Of a stretch of 64,000 bases of DNA, positions 31,390 to 45,357 are shown in pieces. Within the stretch, counting starts at the first letter, position 1. Each line of letters starts with the position of its first letter. The position numbers and the translations under genes were made by a program. Origin of the DNA: Glossina fuscipes (Eukaryota; Arthropoda; Insecta; Diptera; Glossinidae); contig NW_023998422.1 in the NCBI RefSeq assembly GCF_014805625.2, forward strand, positions 7,109,521 to 7,173,520, in the 5' to 3' direction. The notes beneath the pieces were generated by a model that was not told the origin of the DNA, made no database searches, and saw nothing but the letters and a program-made list of their open reading frames with translations.

Positions 31390-33769
31390 ATTCAAGGCCA
31401 TCTTCGAATAAACTGATTCATAGCTGTGGATCGTGGACTTGCTGTAGCGAGATGTCAATAAAGTTCTCACTATCGAAAGAAAATGCTTTCAAAGTTGCTC
31501 TCGGGAACGTTCGGTTGAAGAAAGTTGACCTTCAGTAACAACGAAGTCATTTTTGTATTATTTTGGGATGAAAATTGATTCAAAATATTGCTTTGACATC
31601 TTAATATCCTGCACCAAACTCGGATCATATGTATAGGTTCATATTTTAAACCGCTTCGTTATATGAAGGATCTCATGAAAAATAGGTCTTTTTATGGTAA
31701 GAAAGTCAAATATTTAGTGTTTTGTGATAAGATAGGATAAGTTAAGAAAATTCATTTTACTAAGCTTAGATCAGTGCAATGGTTTACGTGTGCCCAGGGT
31801 TCTCAGTTCGCGATTAATATGCTCGAGCTCGGAAATGCTGTGCAAGTACTCACATGAAAAACTGAGAATGGCCGTCAGGAACAGAGTCAGAGAAGAGATG
31901 AGAGAAGTAAATGAGGCACCGTAGCCTATTGTCTGAAAGGCGCTTTTTTGCTTAACGCTATCAAGCTACGGAACGCTGTTGCACGAAACTTCCAAACGAC
32001 GGCTAATTGCTAATGTTAGTGGGCTTAAGGGCTTACTAACAAGATATTACAATGCAACTAAACGCTAAGGCAATAGATATTCTATTGTGTTTTTGTTGTC
32101 AACATTTTCTGTATTAATGAACATGCATCACAATTAAGACTGTACTAAGGGTATTATTTATGAACACTAATTAACATGTGGTCTATTTACTCATAACACA
32201 CAGATACACCTATGATGTAATTTAGAAGACTTCAGCCTTATTACATAGGCGACATTGCTCAAAAAAATAAAATAAAAATAAAATAAAAGAATAATAAATT
32301 TGGATTGCAATCACGTCACAATATTCACATCATTTTCACAATACCGTGCATGACAGTTTGGCTGTAGCTTTCTTAGTCTTTGGCGAAAAGTATTCACGCG
32401 AAAATTCCCAGGCGAATAATTAAATTCGCACTATAATCATCACTGCCGCGCAATCGTTATCACATCACACTACAAATCTTAGTGAGCTGACAAAGGACCT
32501 GGGAAAATTCCAAATTTTGTCATAACAATCAAGTTTGTTTTGAGAAAAAAAAATAAATATATATATATATATATGAAAAGTAGATGTACGCAGAGCTACT
32601 TACCCTGGTAGTAATTCTTCTTTTGCAAACCGGTTTTCAAGATTTTTAAATGATTCCCTCATGCGTATAGGACTCTTAAACTTGAGCATGAGTAAGGTAA
32701 ATAATGTTGCTTTGAAATACCAATCAGCAATGGGGAAAAGTTACGTTTACTGGGGAAGTGCAAGGTCTATAACAAACTTATGAGCCAAAAATACTCTTGT
32801 GAGGCACAGCAAATTACTATAGGAAGGGGCTTATTATTAATCTGAAGAGATTTACGAACTTTGGGAATACATGGAAGCTTTTATAGGATACGTAAATGAT
32901 CTGTCACAATACAATGATCTGAACAATAAAATATCATAGGAAGAAGGAGGAATTTTGCACAGAAGGCGCTAGCAAGCAATCTAGGAGAACCAATAAATAG
33001 CCGGATTAGCTGAAAAGAGGCTGGGGTGGCTAGTATTGTGGCCTTAGTTGAAGTTAAGAAACGACAGAATTTTCCACTAGTACACCAAGAGAGTGGCTTT
33101 GATGACTAACTCGGAAGGGGTAGACTGGCGAAAAGCCAGACTAACGAGCCACTAAATTGGCCATTATGAAACAAAAATAATGATAAATAATCACAAGGGA
33201 ACTACGCTGATTGCCCAGGGACTGATTGGAAAAGCGCTCAACCTGCTCTCAAAGAGTTATGTTAATGCGTAATGCTATGATGCAATGTTCCATTGATCCA
33301 AAAAAAAAAAGTAGGCTGACTCGTCAATGTTCAGTCTAGAGAGGGAGCGGCAGAACTTGCTTAAAAAGAGAAACAAGAGGCGTAATTGGTTGCGAAACGA
33401 ATGACTATCAAGCAAAGCGCCAGCCGGTTAGCCGGGCAGACTAGTTAAAGTGAAACTTATGTGGAAAGACTCTGACATACTTTCTGCCACCATCGTTGAT
33501 CAATTGGTCCAATTGATCCTTGACCCCGTTTGGTTGCCAAATTTAGAAATAAAATCCAGCTTTTATACTTAGTTTTCATTTCGTGTACCTTTCTATAAGA
33601 CGCTATTCTTCACCATCCAAAAATATTCCCAAAATATATTAATACATAAATTCGGCTTTATACGGCATTGAAACGCCATTGATACGTATTTGTGCACATA
33701 GACTATAATCATCATCATTATTTTCTCTCCGTTTCAATATAAGGTTACAACCGATAGAAAGAAATAATA

Positions 33770-33955
33770 AGTGGGGAAATTGTAATCAGCTGCGACCGAA
33801 ATTTTCGTACCCATCGCCCTCATCCTAGAACAGATTGAAAGAAAGGAAAAATATATAAATTTGTGTACTCCATAATATTTGGTGGGCGTGGCTGTTTTTT
33901 TATATTCTTGTAGAATACTGATCATCATCCTTCGGTGACGAGTATAAAAATACTA
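33770..33955 (+). repeat. dispersed repeat fragment
   Basis: Includes GTGGGCGTGGCTGTTTTTTT and ends with CATCCTTCGGTGACGAGTAT, the same terminal landmark seen at 12111 and, in altered form, at 41301. Confidence 0.6.
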
Positions 33956-34009
33956 TAGCGGAACACAGTCTGCAATTAAATACCATGCATAACTTTACAG
34001 TTATCCAGG

Positions 34010-34310
34010 TAATGACTTTTCCAAGTAACGCGTTATATGGAAAATGCTCAAAAAAATGATCCAATCCTCACTATTTTTAATAGCGTTTCGTCTCGGTACA
34101 AAACACGTCGGTCTCAGGAAAGCTTGAAAATTGCCGTCGATAAGTTGGACAAAAGAACACAAAACGGACAGTGAAGAATTTCGAAAACGATTTTGAATCG
34201 ATTGGTATAATAAAAGATGAGTCTAAGCTCAAGTCCTTCTAGCTGTTGCATACATCCGCATAAATTTAATATACTCTTGCATCACAAGTGGTTTAGAGTA
34301 TAAAAACCAT
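34010..34310 (+). repeat. dispersed repeat, best-preserved copy
   Basis: Carries in order ATGATCCAATCCTCACTAT, the AATAGCGTTTCGTCTCGGTA segment, ACAAAACACGTCGGTC, then near the end GCATACATCCGCATAAATTT and CTTGCATCACAAGTGGTTTA. The same landmarks appear in the same order at 53390-53605. Confidence 0.75.
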
Positions 34311-34358
34311 GTCCAGCATCTGAACTAATTTTCTAATCTAAACTAATTAATAGCATTG

Positions 34359-34424
34359 ATGCTTAACGCTAAACGAACCATATATCGAAATGCGGGGGCA
34401 ATAAGCAAATATCATGCATTCATT
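34359..34424 (+). other. possible mitochondrial presequence upstream of the IDH-like frame
   Basis: ATG at 34359 opens 22 codons with basic and hydroxyl residues and no acidic ones (MLNAKRTIYRNAGAISKYHA), which is what a mitochondrial targeting peptide looks like. It ends at TAA 34425, 20 bases before the gap at 34445. All three frames in those 20 bases contain stops and there is no GT donor in the stretch, so it cannot be joined cleanly to the downstream frame as assembled. Confidence 0.4.
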
Positions 34425-34444
34425 TAAATAACATTTAATCAACT

Positions 34445-34454
34445 NNNNNNNNNN
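34445..34454. other. assembly gap (10 N)
   Basis: A run of exactly ten N, probably a placeholder of unknown true size, directly before the first readable codon of the IDH-like gene. Confidence 0.99.
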
Positions 34455-34455
34455 A

Positions 34456-35461
<1,006 letters not shown>

Positions 35462-35510
35462 TCATCATCATAGCATATTTCAACATGTAATAGCATGTTA
35501 TATAAATTTG

Positions 35511-35516
35511 AATAAA
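35511..35516 (+). terminator. polyadenylation signal of the IDH-like gene
   Basis: AATAAA 50 bases beyond the stop codon, a short but normal 3' UTR. Confidence 0.65.
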
Positions 35517-35769
35517 AGAGATCATATAAATATAAACCATTGTCTTATATAATTTGAAGATCTGCCAAAGTCGGAATACTTCGAGGCACACGAAACTATT
35601 TGAATATATTAAATGCTTATTCGGTAATGATATCTAAATAATTGGACGGAAAGGAAAACTTGTGGAATGGACAATTTTAAATCGTCGAAGTCTCTCGTTG
35701 TTTTTCCGTTTGATGAACTAAATCGTTGAGCGATATGGTCCATATGTCCGGCTTGGAGATAATTAAGGA

Positions 35770-35960
35770 ACTTGGCCTTTGCCTAAAATTTTTACTATAT
35801 CCTGCAACACTTCTAGCACAAGATATATTATATTTTTGAGGATGACAGACATATACATATACACTATAGTATAGTAGCGATTGATTCAAAATCATTTTCT
35901 TAATCAATCTAAACTTGTCTGTCTGTCTTTCTGTCTGTCTGTCTGTCTTTCTGTCATTTA
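35770..35960 (-). repeat. dispersed repeat fragment with (TCTG)n core
   Basis: A pure TCTG/TTTC tetranucleotide run at about 35919-35955 follows a GATTGATTCAAAATCATTTTC segment like that seen next to the CTGTCCGTCC cores at 39870 and 55890. The orientation is opposite to the copy at 53390. Confidence 0.6.
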
Positions 35961-38900
35961 AGGCTTTATGAACAGATATATTAAGAGTAGTAGAGTTGGG
36001 TACTTCATGACCGGTGGTGAACGATTATTATTTTTTAAGATAAATAAAAAAATATTTGGGAAAAAAGGAGGAAGATTTATCTAAGCTGGAAGAAATGCAA
36101 CTCTTCTGACAAGAATTTCTACAAAAATAATTAGATTTTTTTTTTAATAAGAGCCTATGATGTAAATAACGGCCGTTCTCAAGATGGCATAATATATAAA
36201 TAGGGGAATAAGCATTTCTTTCAACTTATCTGCTATCACACCTTGCTTCTACTTCTTTGAGGTGAGGCAACAATCGATCAAAAAGACGATGATGATTTTA
36301 CTTGGTATGAAGTCATTGACTTGAGAGATAATTAAAGAAACGGAACGAGTATTACGTACTTCGTAAGAGGTAAGAGGTTTTTAATGAAATGTTTCCAGTT
36401 TGCCAAGTAATTTATAAGTTTCGGATTTTTTTAGAAATTTATTTTGCGCTCTGTACGTTTGTAATTTGCCTATAGGTGATGAAGATATCTCGCTTATAAT
36501 ATATGGATCATTTGGTCATAATCTCCTCATGGACATGCCACTGCAACATATATGAAGAGAAACTGCCGCGATTTACTTGCGTTTGGAAGTGTTCTTACTT
36601 TGTGCTTTAGACATGAGAGGTAGCGGGCACATCACTCTAATGGCTTCAAAAAGGATTTTATTCGACAATTTTTTTCTTTTTTTGATGAAAGGAAAGGTAG
36701 CACAATAATAAAATTTGCAGAAGATGTTAAGTATACTTAGAAAAAATGGCAAAAACTCTGTCATTCTCTAGACACATCCGTTACCTAAGGCACTCTGCGG
36801 CCAGTAGCGTAACTGGTTCACATTCGAATAATAAAAAAAATGGCTTAGTCCGCATCCCTACATCTTATAAAACTGGTGCGGATTTTTGAAAATATTGTCT
36901 TTCTATGTCGTTCTTGGTTGTTTAAGGGACGATATAAAACATTAAAAACAAAAATTGATTTTTTGAAAAATTTTGAATGGTCTCCCATTTATCTCCTTCA
37001 AAATACGAATCTTAATAACTTGAGTGAATGCATAAAAATCCTAAAGAATTCTATCAAATATAGTGAACATATTTAGTTCAATTTAGGAGTTATACGAATC
37101 TTTAACGATTAAGAGTTAGTTTAAATAAGACATAGGCAAAGAGTTCGCATGTTATAGAGAACAGCTTTTATAGAGGTTAAAGAAACAGATATTGATATTA
37201 AATCATAGATACAATGTAGATTTTTGGAAAGACACTTAAATGGGTTGAAAAGCTTGTACTTTCGTCTGCATTGACTGAGTTTTATAACAATAAACTTTTT
37301 AGCAGAACGCTTAGGAACATTGATCTTTGTCTCAACTAATAGTGCCGGTGAGTCATCAGTACCAGTTAACTATGAACGAAAGATCGAGAGGAAACAAGAA
37401 CAATCTATTTTCATAAGTAGGCAACGGGAAGCTTATACGTTTCAATCATTCCCTATGTAATTCATTCAGGTTTTCTTAGAAATTGCCTCAAAATCTTATA
37501 CTCATTACGAGTTCCCCGATGTGGACGGACGTAAGATGGAAGAGGCGCCATAGATTCTCGAAAAAGAAAGAACTGCATGGGAAAGAACTTGAAGATGACA
37601 GCGTCACTACGAATCCTTAACGTTTGCCATCTGCTATCCATTATACGCTTTATGTCTTTAATATCACAAATGTAGAGAAGATAGAGAATAATTAGCTTTT
37701 TCTGTCGAAGAGAAAGATACTTAAATGTGAATAGATTTAATCTAATTTGAATTTTAATCCAAAAAAAAAAATATGCAAGAATGTCAAGAACATTCTTAAG
37801 GGATTTATATGCATGCGTTTGATATTCTGCTCTGTCTTAGACAGAGGGAGAATAAAATGAATAAATTCCCTCAACCCCGTTCACAAAAATAGGTAAACAA
37901 ATAAGTCGGTCAGTAGAACCGAATTTTTAGAGTTCATTTCCATGCAATTTATTTGCTCAATTTCATTCATTCATTATCTCCTTTTCTAAGGGTAACGTTA
38001 ATATTCATAGTTTTTTTCGGCTGCATATTTACAGTGAGTGCAACCAGCATTTCATTCAACAACGTTCACTATGAAAATTACAAATGTATGCATAAAAGTA
38101 AATAAAAGCAAACGACTATGTTATCGTTATACACCGCATGTATAGGAGTGTGTGTGCGTGTGTGCTTGTGTACGTATGTACGTACGTAAGTGTTTTTTTT
38201 TTTTTTGTTTTTTTTTGTGTTTATCCGCTTTTCCAGTTGTGAGATAAATACAAACATACACAGCATTGAGTCCTTTTTGGTACTCTCTTTCTCTCACTCT
38301 ACCATTTTCTCTCCTTCTCTTTTGGTCCTCGCTAGCATCTTAAATATGGAAAAACGCCTTAATCAGTTTGAAACGAGATATGAAACCAAGCACTCGAATT
38401 GCATGTGCGTTGGTGTAAATAAAAAAATTGTTTGTTATACATTTACAACAAGCATTTTTTAGCAAAATTTCTACATAAATTCAAAAAATTATAGAAAAGT
38501 AAAAAACTTTTAAAAGCGGTTTGGCGTGCGCATCGAATTACGATTCATTTCGATTATAATAAATAGCCAAACATTTCGGAAACTCAAGTGTTAATAATTA
38601 TGTCAAACTATTCCGTGTAAACGTAACAAAGTAATCAAGTCATGTTAACGTATATAGGTACGCGGAGGCATGCTTGCTATCGCCTTGCAATGCTCCCCGT
38701 GAAAATGATAGAAAATCAATTATGCATGCGGGTACATATACATCTATAAGGCTATAAACGATCAAAAGGATATATATAACAAAGGGATACAAGAAGAACG
38801 CGTTTTGTTTTATCACAAAATCAATTCATCAAAAAAAAAAAATTTTTTTTCTATTCTCAAAAGCTTCATATGTAAATATTATTAACATACAAACGCTGCT

Positions 38901-39199
38901 TAGTTTTCTTTGAAGATAATCGCAACTACTTGTATACATAACATCATCTATAACAGCTAGTGCGGTGTGTATGTATGCAGATTTATGAAATTGAGTTAAG
39001 TGTATAGCTGCTGTTAACGAGAAGAGAGAACGAAATAAAAAAAAAATTGAGAAAAGCACAAAAAAAAAAATAATAATATAATAAAAATTCTCACAAATAC
39101 TTATACAAATGTATACAGCATCCACTACGATTTTGTAGAACACGGCGATGTACACTAAGACTGTAAAGCATAGTTTAGGGAGCGGCATTTTATATGAAA

Positions 39200-39548
39200 C
39201 GTCGTGCAGTTAACTCATACTCATACTCGGATACTGTGTGTGTGTGTGTGTGTTTTTTTTTTGCTGGGAGAGTAGCGCTCTTCCAGCGCTCTCGGTTTGA
39301 TTAACACAAAACGAATTAGTGCGAGTCGTTTCCTTCCTTTTTCTACGTCTGCATAGAGTTACATGCATCGATAACGAAATGAGAATATGCAGCGGATTCT
39401 ATTCATTAATCATTTAGCTTGCGTTTGGATGTGTCGTTATGTGTGGTCATAATGTTGGGTGATGTTGTGATTATTATACTATACTGAGTTTATGTTCGCC
39501 TTTGTGTGAGTGCGTGTTACGTATATATATATATATGTATATATATAA

Positions 39549-39586
<38 letters not shown>

Positions 39587-39628
39587 GAAATAATCAAACA
39601 ACAAAACAACGTTGTCACCTGGTTATCA
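39200..39628 (+). other. candidate 5' non-coding exon of mAChR-A
   Basis: A strong donor, TTATCAGG|GTAAGTAC, at 39628/39629 ends a less AT-rich stretch with no long frame. About 6 kb downstream an acceptor at 45680 opens the receptor's first coding exon in the same orientation. The stretch has a (GT)n run near 39236, an imperfect hairpin GAGAGTAGCGCT/AGCGCTCTC near 39266-39291 and a long (TA)n. The assignment rests only on the donor and the position. Confidence 0.25.
39521..39583. repeat. (TA)n microsatellite
   Basis: Long TA run with few interruptions directly upstream of the candidate donor at 39629. Confidence 0.9.
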
Positions 39629-39744
39629 GGGTAAGTACGCCACCAAAAAAGAAAACGAGAAAATAAGTAAAAAAAAAACAAGCAAGTCTTTGTAATACAT
39701 GTGTTGGTAGATTAAATAATTCAAAAATTCCTTTTCATTACATC

Positions 39745-39935
39745 CTACACAAAAGGTCAGGGTATATTAAGTTTTTCGAGGATGTACGCAACACCTAGCA
39801 AGACTTGAGGTAAAACATTCTCTTATATCGATCTCTATACGAATCGGCTCAGGATCGTTTTATTAAACGATTTAAGAGTAGCCGTCCGTCTGTTTGCTAA
39901 TGTCTATGTATGAATTTTTGGCATTCAAACTGGAA
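39745..39935 (-). repeat. dispersed repeat fragment, reverse orientation
   Basis: Reads GTCAGGGTATATTAAGTTTT, then GGATGTACGCAACACC, GAATCGGCTCAGGATCG and GCCGTCCGTCTG, which is the reverse order and strand of the landmarks at 53390-53605. Confidence 0.65.
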
Positions 39936-40159
39936 TTTTCGGGACATATTACGAAAATTTTTTATGCTAACATATTTTGCGTTAAGTAGAAGCTCTTTGG
40001 AAAATACATAGAATTGGAACACTTGCGTTAAAAACTTGTTAGCAATTCCTAATATCTCACGACAACAAAAAAAGGGGTCGAATTTTTAGTGTTCTCTGCT
40101 AGAAATTAGCCCAAAATAATTATATCGCGGATATATTTGATCTTATCAGATTTGTCTGC

Positions 40160-40181
40160 TAGGCTAGGCTAGGCTAGGCTC
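40160..40181. repeat. (AGGCT)n, about four copies
   Basis: Four direct copies of CTAGG/AGGCT pentamer at the edge of the RNase H-like fragment. Confidence 0.8.
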
Positions 40182-40447
40182 ATACACCAGCAAATGGCAA
40201 TAATACTGCTTACTTCAAGAATTCTGCTCCATATGGAGATAGGCGGATGTCGGATAGCCTTTACGAACGACAGATCATCTGCTATAATAACATTGTTGGA
40301 TTTGTTTTTGCGAGCAACATTTGTGCCTTGAAGAATGGCTTGACATTCGGTAGTCAAAAGTGTTATCACTACTTTTGTAAAATATAAAAAAATGGTAACA
40401 ACGAACATTCCCGCGAGCCACTGTCGATTTGATGGGCTTTGCTGCAC
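40169..40447 (-). mobile_element. possible non-LTR retrotransposon RNase H fragment
   Basis: A 92-residue minus-strand frame contains TTECQAILQGTNVARKNKSN followed by NVIIADDLSFVKAIRHPP. This parallels the RNase H pattern 'AECxAIxxG...hxIxSDSxxAhxAh' of jockey/I-type elements, with the second acidic position present. There is no adjacent reverse transcriptase, and the similarity is weak and judged by eye. Confidence 0.35.
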
Positions 40448-40528
40448 TTAGTGTAACTCATCTAAATTTGAATTTAAAAAAAAAAGAACAAGTGAGAAAG
40501 AGTTAAAAAACGGCGAAAATTATTTGAT

Positions 40529-40825
40529 TTACATATATTGTAATATTAGCGTGGGCGACCTTCTTTGCTTTCTAGAATAACACTGGAAATTTATATCGTG
40601 TATCTCTTGTACTTTAGGAGTGACGAGCAAAAAACATGGAAAGCAAAGGTCCTCCTTATTGCCTAGATGTGTGCGTGTTGACCATTGGTTTGACCAATTT
40701 GTATCGTTTTCAAATTCTTTCGCAATTTCTGATACAATATCTTGAATGTCACTAACGGGACAATGTTTACCACAAGCACTACACACAAGTACAATTTGGG
40801 CGGATGTACCGAGTAATAACCCCAT
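40529..40825 (-). CDS. unidentified 98-residue Cys-rich reading frame
   Basis: ATG at 40825 opens a frame with balanced codon use and two CxxC-type knuckles: CSACGKHC at residues 15-22 and CFPC near residues 62-65. Between them is an acidic, helical-looking segment (SDIQDIVSEIAKEFENDTNW). The spacing would suit a zinc ribbon or treble-clef fold. No family is recognised. It lies on the strand opposite mAChR-A, inside its presumed 5' intron, next to retroelement debris, so it may be a nested gene, a transposon-derived frame, or chance. Confidence 0.3.
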   Translation of the reverse strand: MGLLLGTSAQIVLVCSACGKHCPVSDIQDIVSEIAKEFENDTNWSNQWSTRTHLGNKEDLCFPCFLLVTPKVQEIHDINFQCYSRKQRRSPTLILQYM

Positions 40826-41234
40826 ATAGTTAGGTATATACCGATTTTCAAGCTAACGAAGAATTTCCATAATTTACAGGGTTTCTGAAGCTTGCTTGTT
40901 TCTTCGCGTTATAAAGCTATTGGAAAAAAATCAAATTTTGATATATGGATTTTGATTGGATAGGCGTTGGATGCCACGGCACTGCACACAGAATATACGT
41001 TCAAATGTTTGTAGATTTATCTGTTGTAGCTTTCGAGTGATGAGCAAAATGTAGTCTTTTTGGAACAGAAAGTTGTTCTCAGTTTACGTGGTATTGTAGG
41101 CCTGTAGGTCCTTCAACCGGATTGGCCTATCTTCAACCTCAATCTGCGTGCAAGAACTTCCAAGGTTTCTGTCAAACTTAGAGCTGATAGCAACAGTCGT
41201 TGCAGAGACGGACAGGCTTAAATCTATTCAGAAT

Positions 41235-41320
41235 TTGTGATCCTGAAGTTTCTTTCTGGGTGTCGCAAAAGTTTCGAGAACATAAGTATACCCTTATCTT
41301 TTGGTGATGGATATGACAGC
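41235..41320 (+). repeat. dispersed repeat fragment
   Basis: TCCTGAAGTTTCTTTCTGGG followed by TGTCGCAAAAG and TTTTGGTGATGGATATGA matches the copy at 12053-12130. Confidence 0.6.
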
Positions 41321-42419
41321 TTTTTCATGAAATTGATGATACTTTTAGTAAGAATGTGTAGAATGTTGGCAGATATGGATCAATGGACAATGTTATCTAT
41401 TCCAAATTATGTCCGCTTGGTGTCCCGCAGTTTTTGACTTCATATCATTAAATAGATTTTTCGAAGAGTGGAAGTGAAGCGAAGACATATAGCACAGTTT
41501 TAGTTTTCATAATACGACCAAGCAGTCAGGGCAAAGTTAGGAAAGAACTGCTGAAGGATAAACAGATAGGGAGTGGGAATGGTCACAGCTCAACGGGTGT
41601 ATGTCCAAATCGGTAAGGTTTATGTCTTTACTGATCGAGCATCGACTATAGTTGCGTCCAAAAATGGTCGAGTCACACTGACTGATTTGAGCTGGTGAAT
41701 ACCCGTTAGGTAATTGCGATCGTCATCTGGTTCAAATGGGCTACATTGGAACGCAATTCACATGAGCCTATAAGTTTTTCTAGGAAGTCCTCGACCGTGC
41801 ATAACAAAATGGGCCACGAAAGTGTACCCAAAATTATTGGCGCCACTTTTGGGCATTGGCGTAATGCTGGCTGCGTTGTGCTTATGTCTGCGTATATGGA
41901 ATAAATGGAATTTATCGACCAATAAAAATCTTTTACGTGCATTTCCAAGCCCCAGAGGTGCCGGCTACTCCGCCATCTATATCCCTTCTTAACTACTATT
42001 GTATAGGGGACCAACGTGTGCAGGCCATCATCTGAGTGGCCTTAATACATTAAAGCCAAATATTTAAACACTTGTCGCACATTGCACAAAAGATTACTTA
42101 ACTTACCTTATTTAACCTATAGGAGCAATAGTGCATTAAATCAGCAAAAAAGGGACTTTTAAAAATTTTTCATTTAAGATCCTGAACTATAGTTAAATCT
42201 TCGATGACTTTGCTGGCTGATGCGATCATAAGTCTTCTCCGTTTTGGTAGATTGCGATCATTGCAAGCTTTCGTTGCTAGAGTTTGAAGGATTTTCGTCG
42301 AAAGCCCTAAAGCATTGCATTCATCTGTTTTATCTAAAATGATTTACGTTTTCCTTCTTTTCTCTAATAGTTTTACACCCTACAGCGGTTGTGGTAAAAG
42401 AGTAAATTAAGTTTATGCG

Positions 42420-42560
42420 AACGTATACGTCATCGAGAAGGACTTGAGGTAGATGCACGCTGGATTTAAGCTGGTCCGTCCGTCTGTCCATCTCGTGTTT
42501 TAATGTTCGCAATTGTTGAGAAGTTTTGATGAAATTTTGGCCCATATTTTGGCTCAAGGA
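42420..42560 (-). repeat. dispersed repeat fragment, reverse orientation
   Basis: Carries the GGTCCGTCCGTCTGTCCATC core preceded by ACTTGAGGTAGATGCACG, as at 39800 and 55900. Confidence 0.55.
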
Positions 42561-43720
42561 CGACTGCTCTTGTAAATGATTGAAATCGTAGCAGGTCTTC
42601 TCATTTTGAACGAAAGCGTTGTATGAAGAACTGTATTAAACGAAACAGTGTAGGATGTTTAGTAGTTGACTGTGGCCCGCATAGCTAAATAATAAGCTAT
42701 TCTTGTATCGACGTTGTTTTCGTTGAGAATGTATTGTAATTTAGAAATACATGGAAAAAAAATTGTAGTCATCTCACTAACGACGTCGACGAAGTCTATC
42801 CTTTAGCTTTTTTTTCTTTTTCGCTAAGAAAAAGTTTTCAATAAATGAAGTGCAACAAATGAAAATGCAAGAGTTCTCGTAACCCTTTGAAATATTGCAA
42901 TTAGCATCTGAGTTTCTCAAAAAGTGCTTTTAAGCTTTTTTATTTTTTTTTTTATTTTTTTTTTTTTTGAAAAGTTTAAAATTCAATTCTATTAAGGATA
43001 GAGAATTTCAAGGTTTTCTCCTGTCTCTTATTTTTTTTTTTTTTTAATTAACGCAAAGGTGCACATGAAACTTTGTTCAAACTAACAAAGTTAAAAGTGA
43101 CGTACAGCACTTTCGTGCATTCTATTGTTAGTCGTTTATGAAAAGATGTATGGATTCCTTCTTGTATGCGCATATCGTCGATGCTAAATTCGTCTATGTT
43201 GGCGTATTTTCATTATTTGCTTACATGCATGACTTTATGCATATATATGTGTGTGAATATAAGTTCGTGACTGTATACTTATACGTGTTGGTCCATGAAT
43301 GCGAATCACATACATGTCAGTTGTCAAAATATCGGAAATGTTTTGAAAAAATAACATCTGTACACACTACGCACACATATATTTTTATACTTATACTTAT
43401 TGGGTGCGAAACTTTTTATATATTTTTCTATACTTTCTGCTGATTCCTTTCAATATGAATTTTAAATAAGTATCTGTCCCAGCGTACAAACAATAAGCAT
43501 AAAAAGTTCATAAACATTGATTTCTATTCAATGATGGGAAACCATTGCATTGAGTATAATAATAATAAACGATACACATAAACGAACATATGTAGATTTA
43601 AACCGCTAGAATTTGTTTATTTACTGTGACAATAAATTTTTAGTTGAGTTTAGAAACATTTGTTTTCTATAGGTTTTCCACTTTTTATGTATATTTATCT
43701 TAATGTGAGCAAATATTTTA

Positions 43721-43747
43721 TACATACATACATACATACATACATAC
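43721..43747. repeat. (TACA)n microsatellite
   Basis: Six direct copies of the tetranucleotide TACA. Confidence 0.9.
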
Positions 43748-45357
43748 GTATATATTTATAAATGAAATGGATGACAGGGTTAAAATGACTAGCGCTATTT
43801 GTGGATGGATATACAGTTATCAGCGAGCATACATTATGATTAGAAAATGTTCGTTATTTAAATAAAACAACAAAAAAAAAAAAATCCTTTAGTTCAGATA
43901 GTTGAGAAGAGACAATCATTTTTATCAATATTACGTAAATTCTTTTTGCCACATGCCATTTTGGGCCAAGAGTCCTTCGATATATAATAGCCACATATTA
44001 TTTATGAGCAACGAAAGACTCTAAGTGGATACAATCCGCTTGTGAATTTACTTAGCTGTCGTCTGTCTCTTTTGCGATTGTCACATTGGAACGTAAGGAT
44101 TGATTGTCTGAAGATTCAAGATGGCGACAATCCATTGACAACTAACACCATAGTAAGCCAGAATCTATTACTTACAATTCGTAGCAATCACATTCTGGTA
44201 ACTCGGCAAGTACATCAGCCGTATAAATAAGTCTTTACCGGTTTTTTCTAAGAATCACTTGTCCTATGTGACGATCAGTCAATCCATGACTTTTCAGTGT
44301 GAATGCATTATTGCTAAAATTAAACTTGTTTACCATAAGAATTTCAAAAGCTCTAAATAATTCGCTTTGTAAGTCGAAAAGTGCTACTGAATATGGATAG
44401 GTGATGAAAAATGGGCGCGATACGCTATGAGTTGTTGCCAAAGAAACCTTTAATATAAACGGCAGAATCGAATTGGAGAGGGAGAGAGGTGGACAGGAAA
44501 TGATCGTAATCCGCTCTATCAAAAAATGTTATATTTCTGCCGAGCGAGCCCTCGCTATAGCTACGAGTATACACCAATTGTACTTAAGGTTTGATCTATC
44601 GCACTGAGTTTCGTTCGCGGGTATGCTGATTGCATAGGCGCGCTTCTTAACGACTTGTCTACTTGACCTCATATTGAAAAATAAGTCCCGGACACGATAA
44701 CAGCACTGAAGCGGTATCTGCTAATTTTCACCTTCTATTAACTACACATTTGCACGTACGTTCGATTTGCAACTGCTTCAACTGATGATTTGTCTTAGCG
44801 GTACTTTTACGCCTCGCAACTGATGTATCAGAATTAACAAATTTTAGTTGACAGACAGACGGGCATCGGACAGAGCTTCATCATATGCTTTAGGCTAAAT
44901 ATTTGTAGAAGTCATAACTGCTGTCTTGCTTTTCGAAAGTTACCGCAAGATCGGTACCGAAAAAGTGCGCCTATCGAGACGGTATACCCGCCTTCTATTC
45001 TCTGTGCGCGATATCATGCTTTAAACATTTTACGAATGGCGTTTGGCCCTAGTTATAGCCATAGCTCGATCGGTGCGGGCATAACATTTACCGATCAGGC
45101 ATACTCTTACCGGGCTGAGGCCGCACCGTGTTTCTCTTTTTCCATTTTCTTTTCTCTGTTTATGCAGGTAACATAAATGGAACCAGTGATACGGGAAGAG
45201 AGAAGCGATCATATTTTCATCTCCGATATTTGTAATGACATGGCGTAGTAGTCCACTCGCAAATTTACGAAAACAGTAACTGTAACAGAGATATCGAGAG
45301 GCCATTAATTTTAATTTGAGGACAAATGTGATATCTGTCATCTAGTTCAGGCGGGGC

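Larger units (their letters stand above)
31390..34358. other. spacer between slik and the IDH-like gene
   Basis: No recognisable gene. Contains A-rich simple sequence near 32263-32300, a short (TA)n near 32557-32575, and dispersed-repeat fragments at 33770-33955 and 34010-34310. Confidence 0.6.

Noticed and set aside
36790..36835. A tRNA-like string with AGCGTAACTGG and GGTTCACATTCGAAT
   Set aside because: The two box-like words are only a few bases apart and overlap, so this cannot be a Pol III promoter or a tRNA head.
38829..39188. 119-residue minus-strand frame rich in Phe and Ile
   Set aside because: Reads through A-rich tracts; the hydrophobic runs come from poly-A complements and are not real membrane segments.
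44235..44522. 95-residue minus-strand frame
   Set aside because: No recognisable domain and no support beyond being open.
45030..45341. 103-residue minus-strand frame upstream of mAChR-A
   Set aside because: Codon use is acceptable, but there is no motif, splice context or neighbour to support it.
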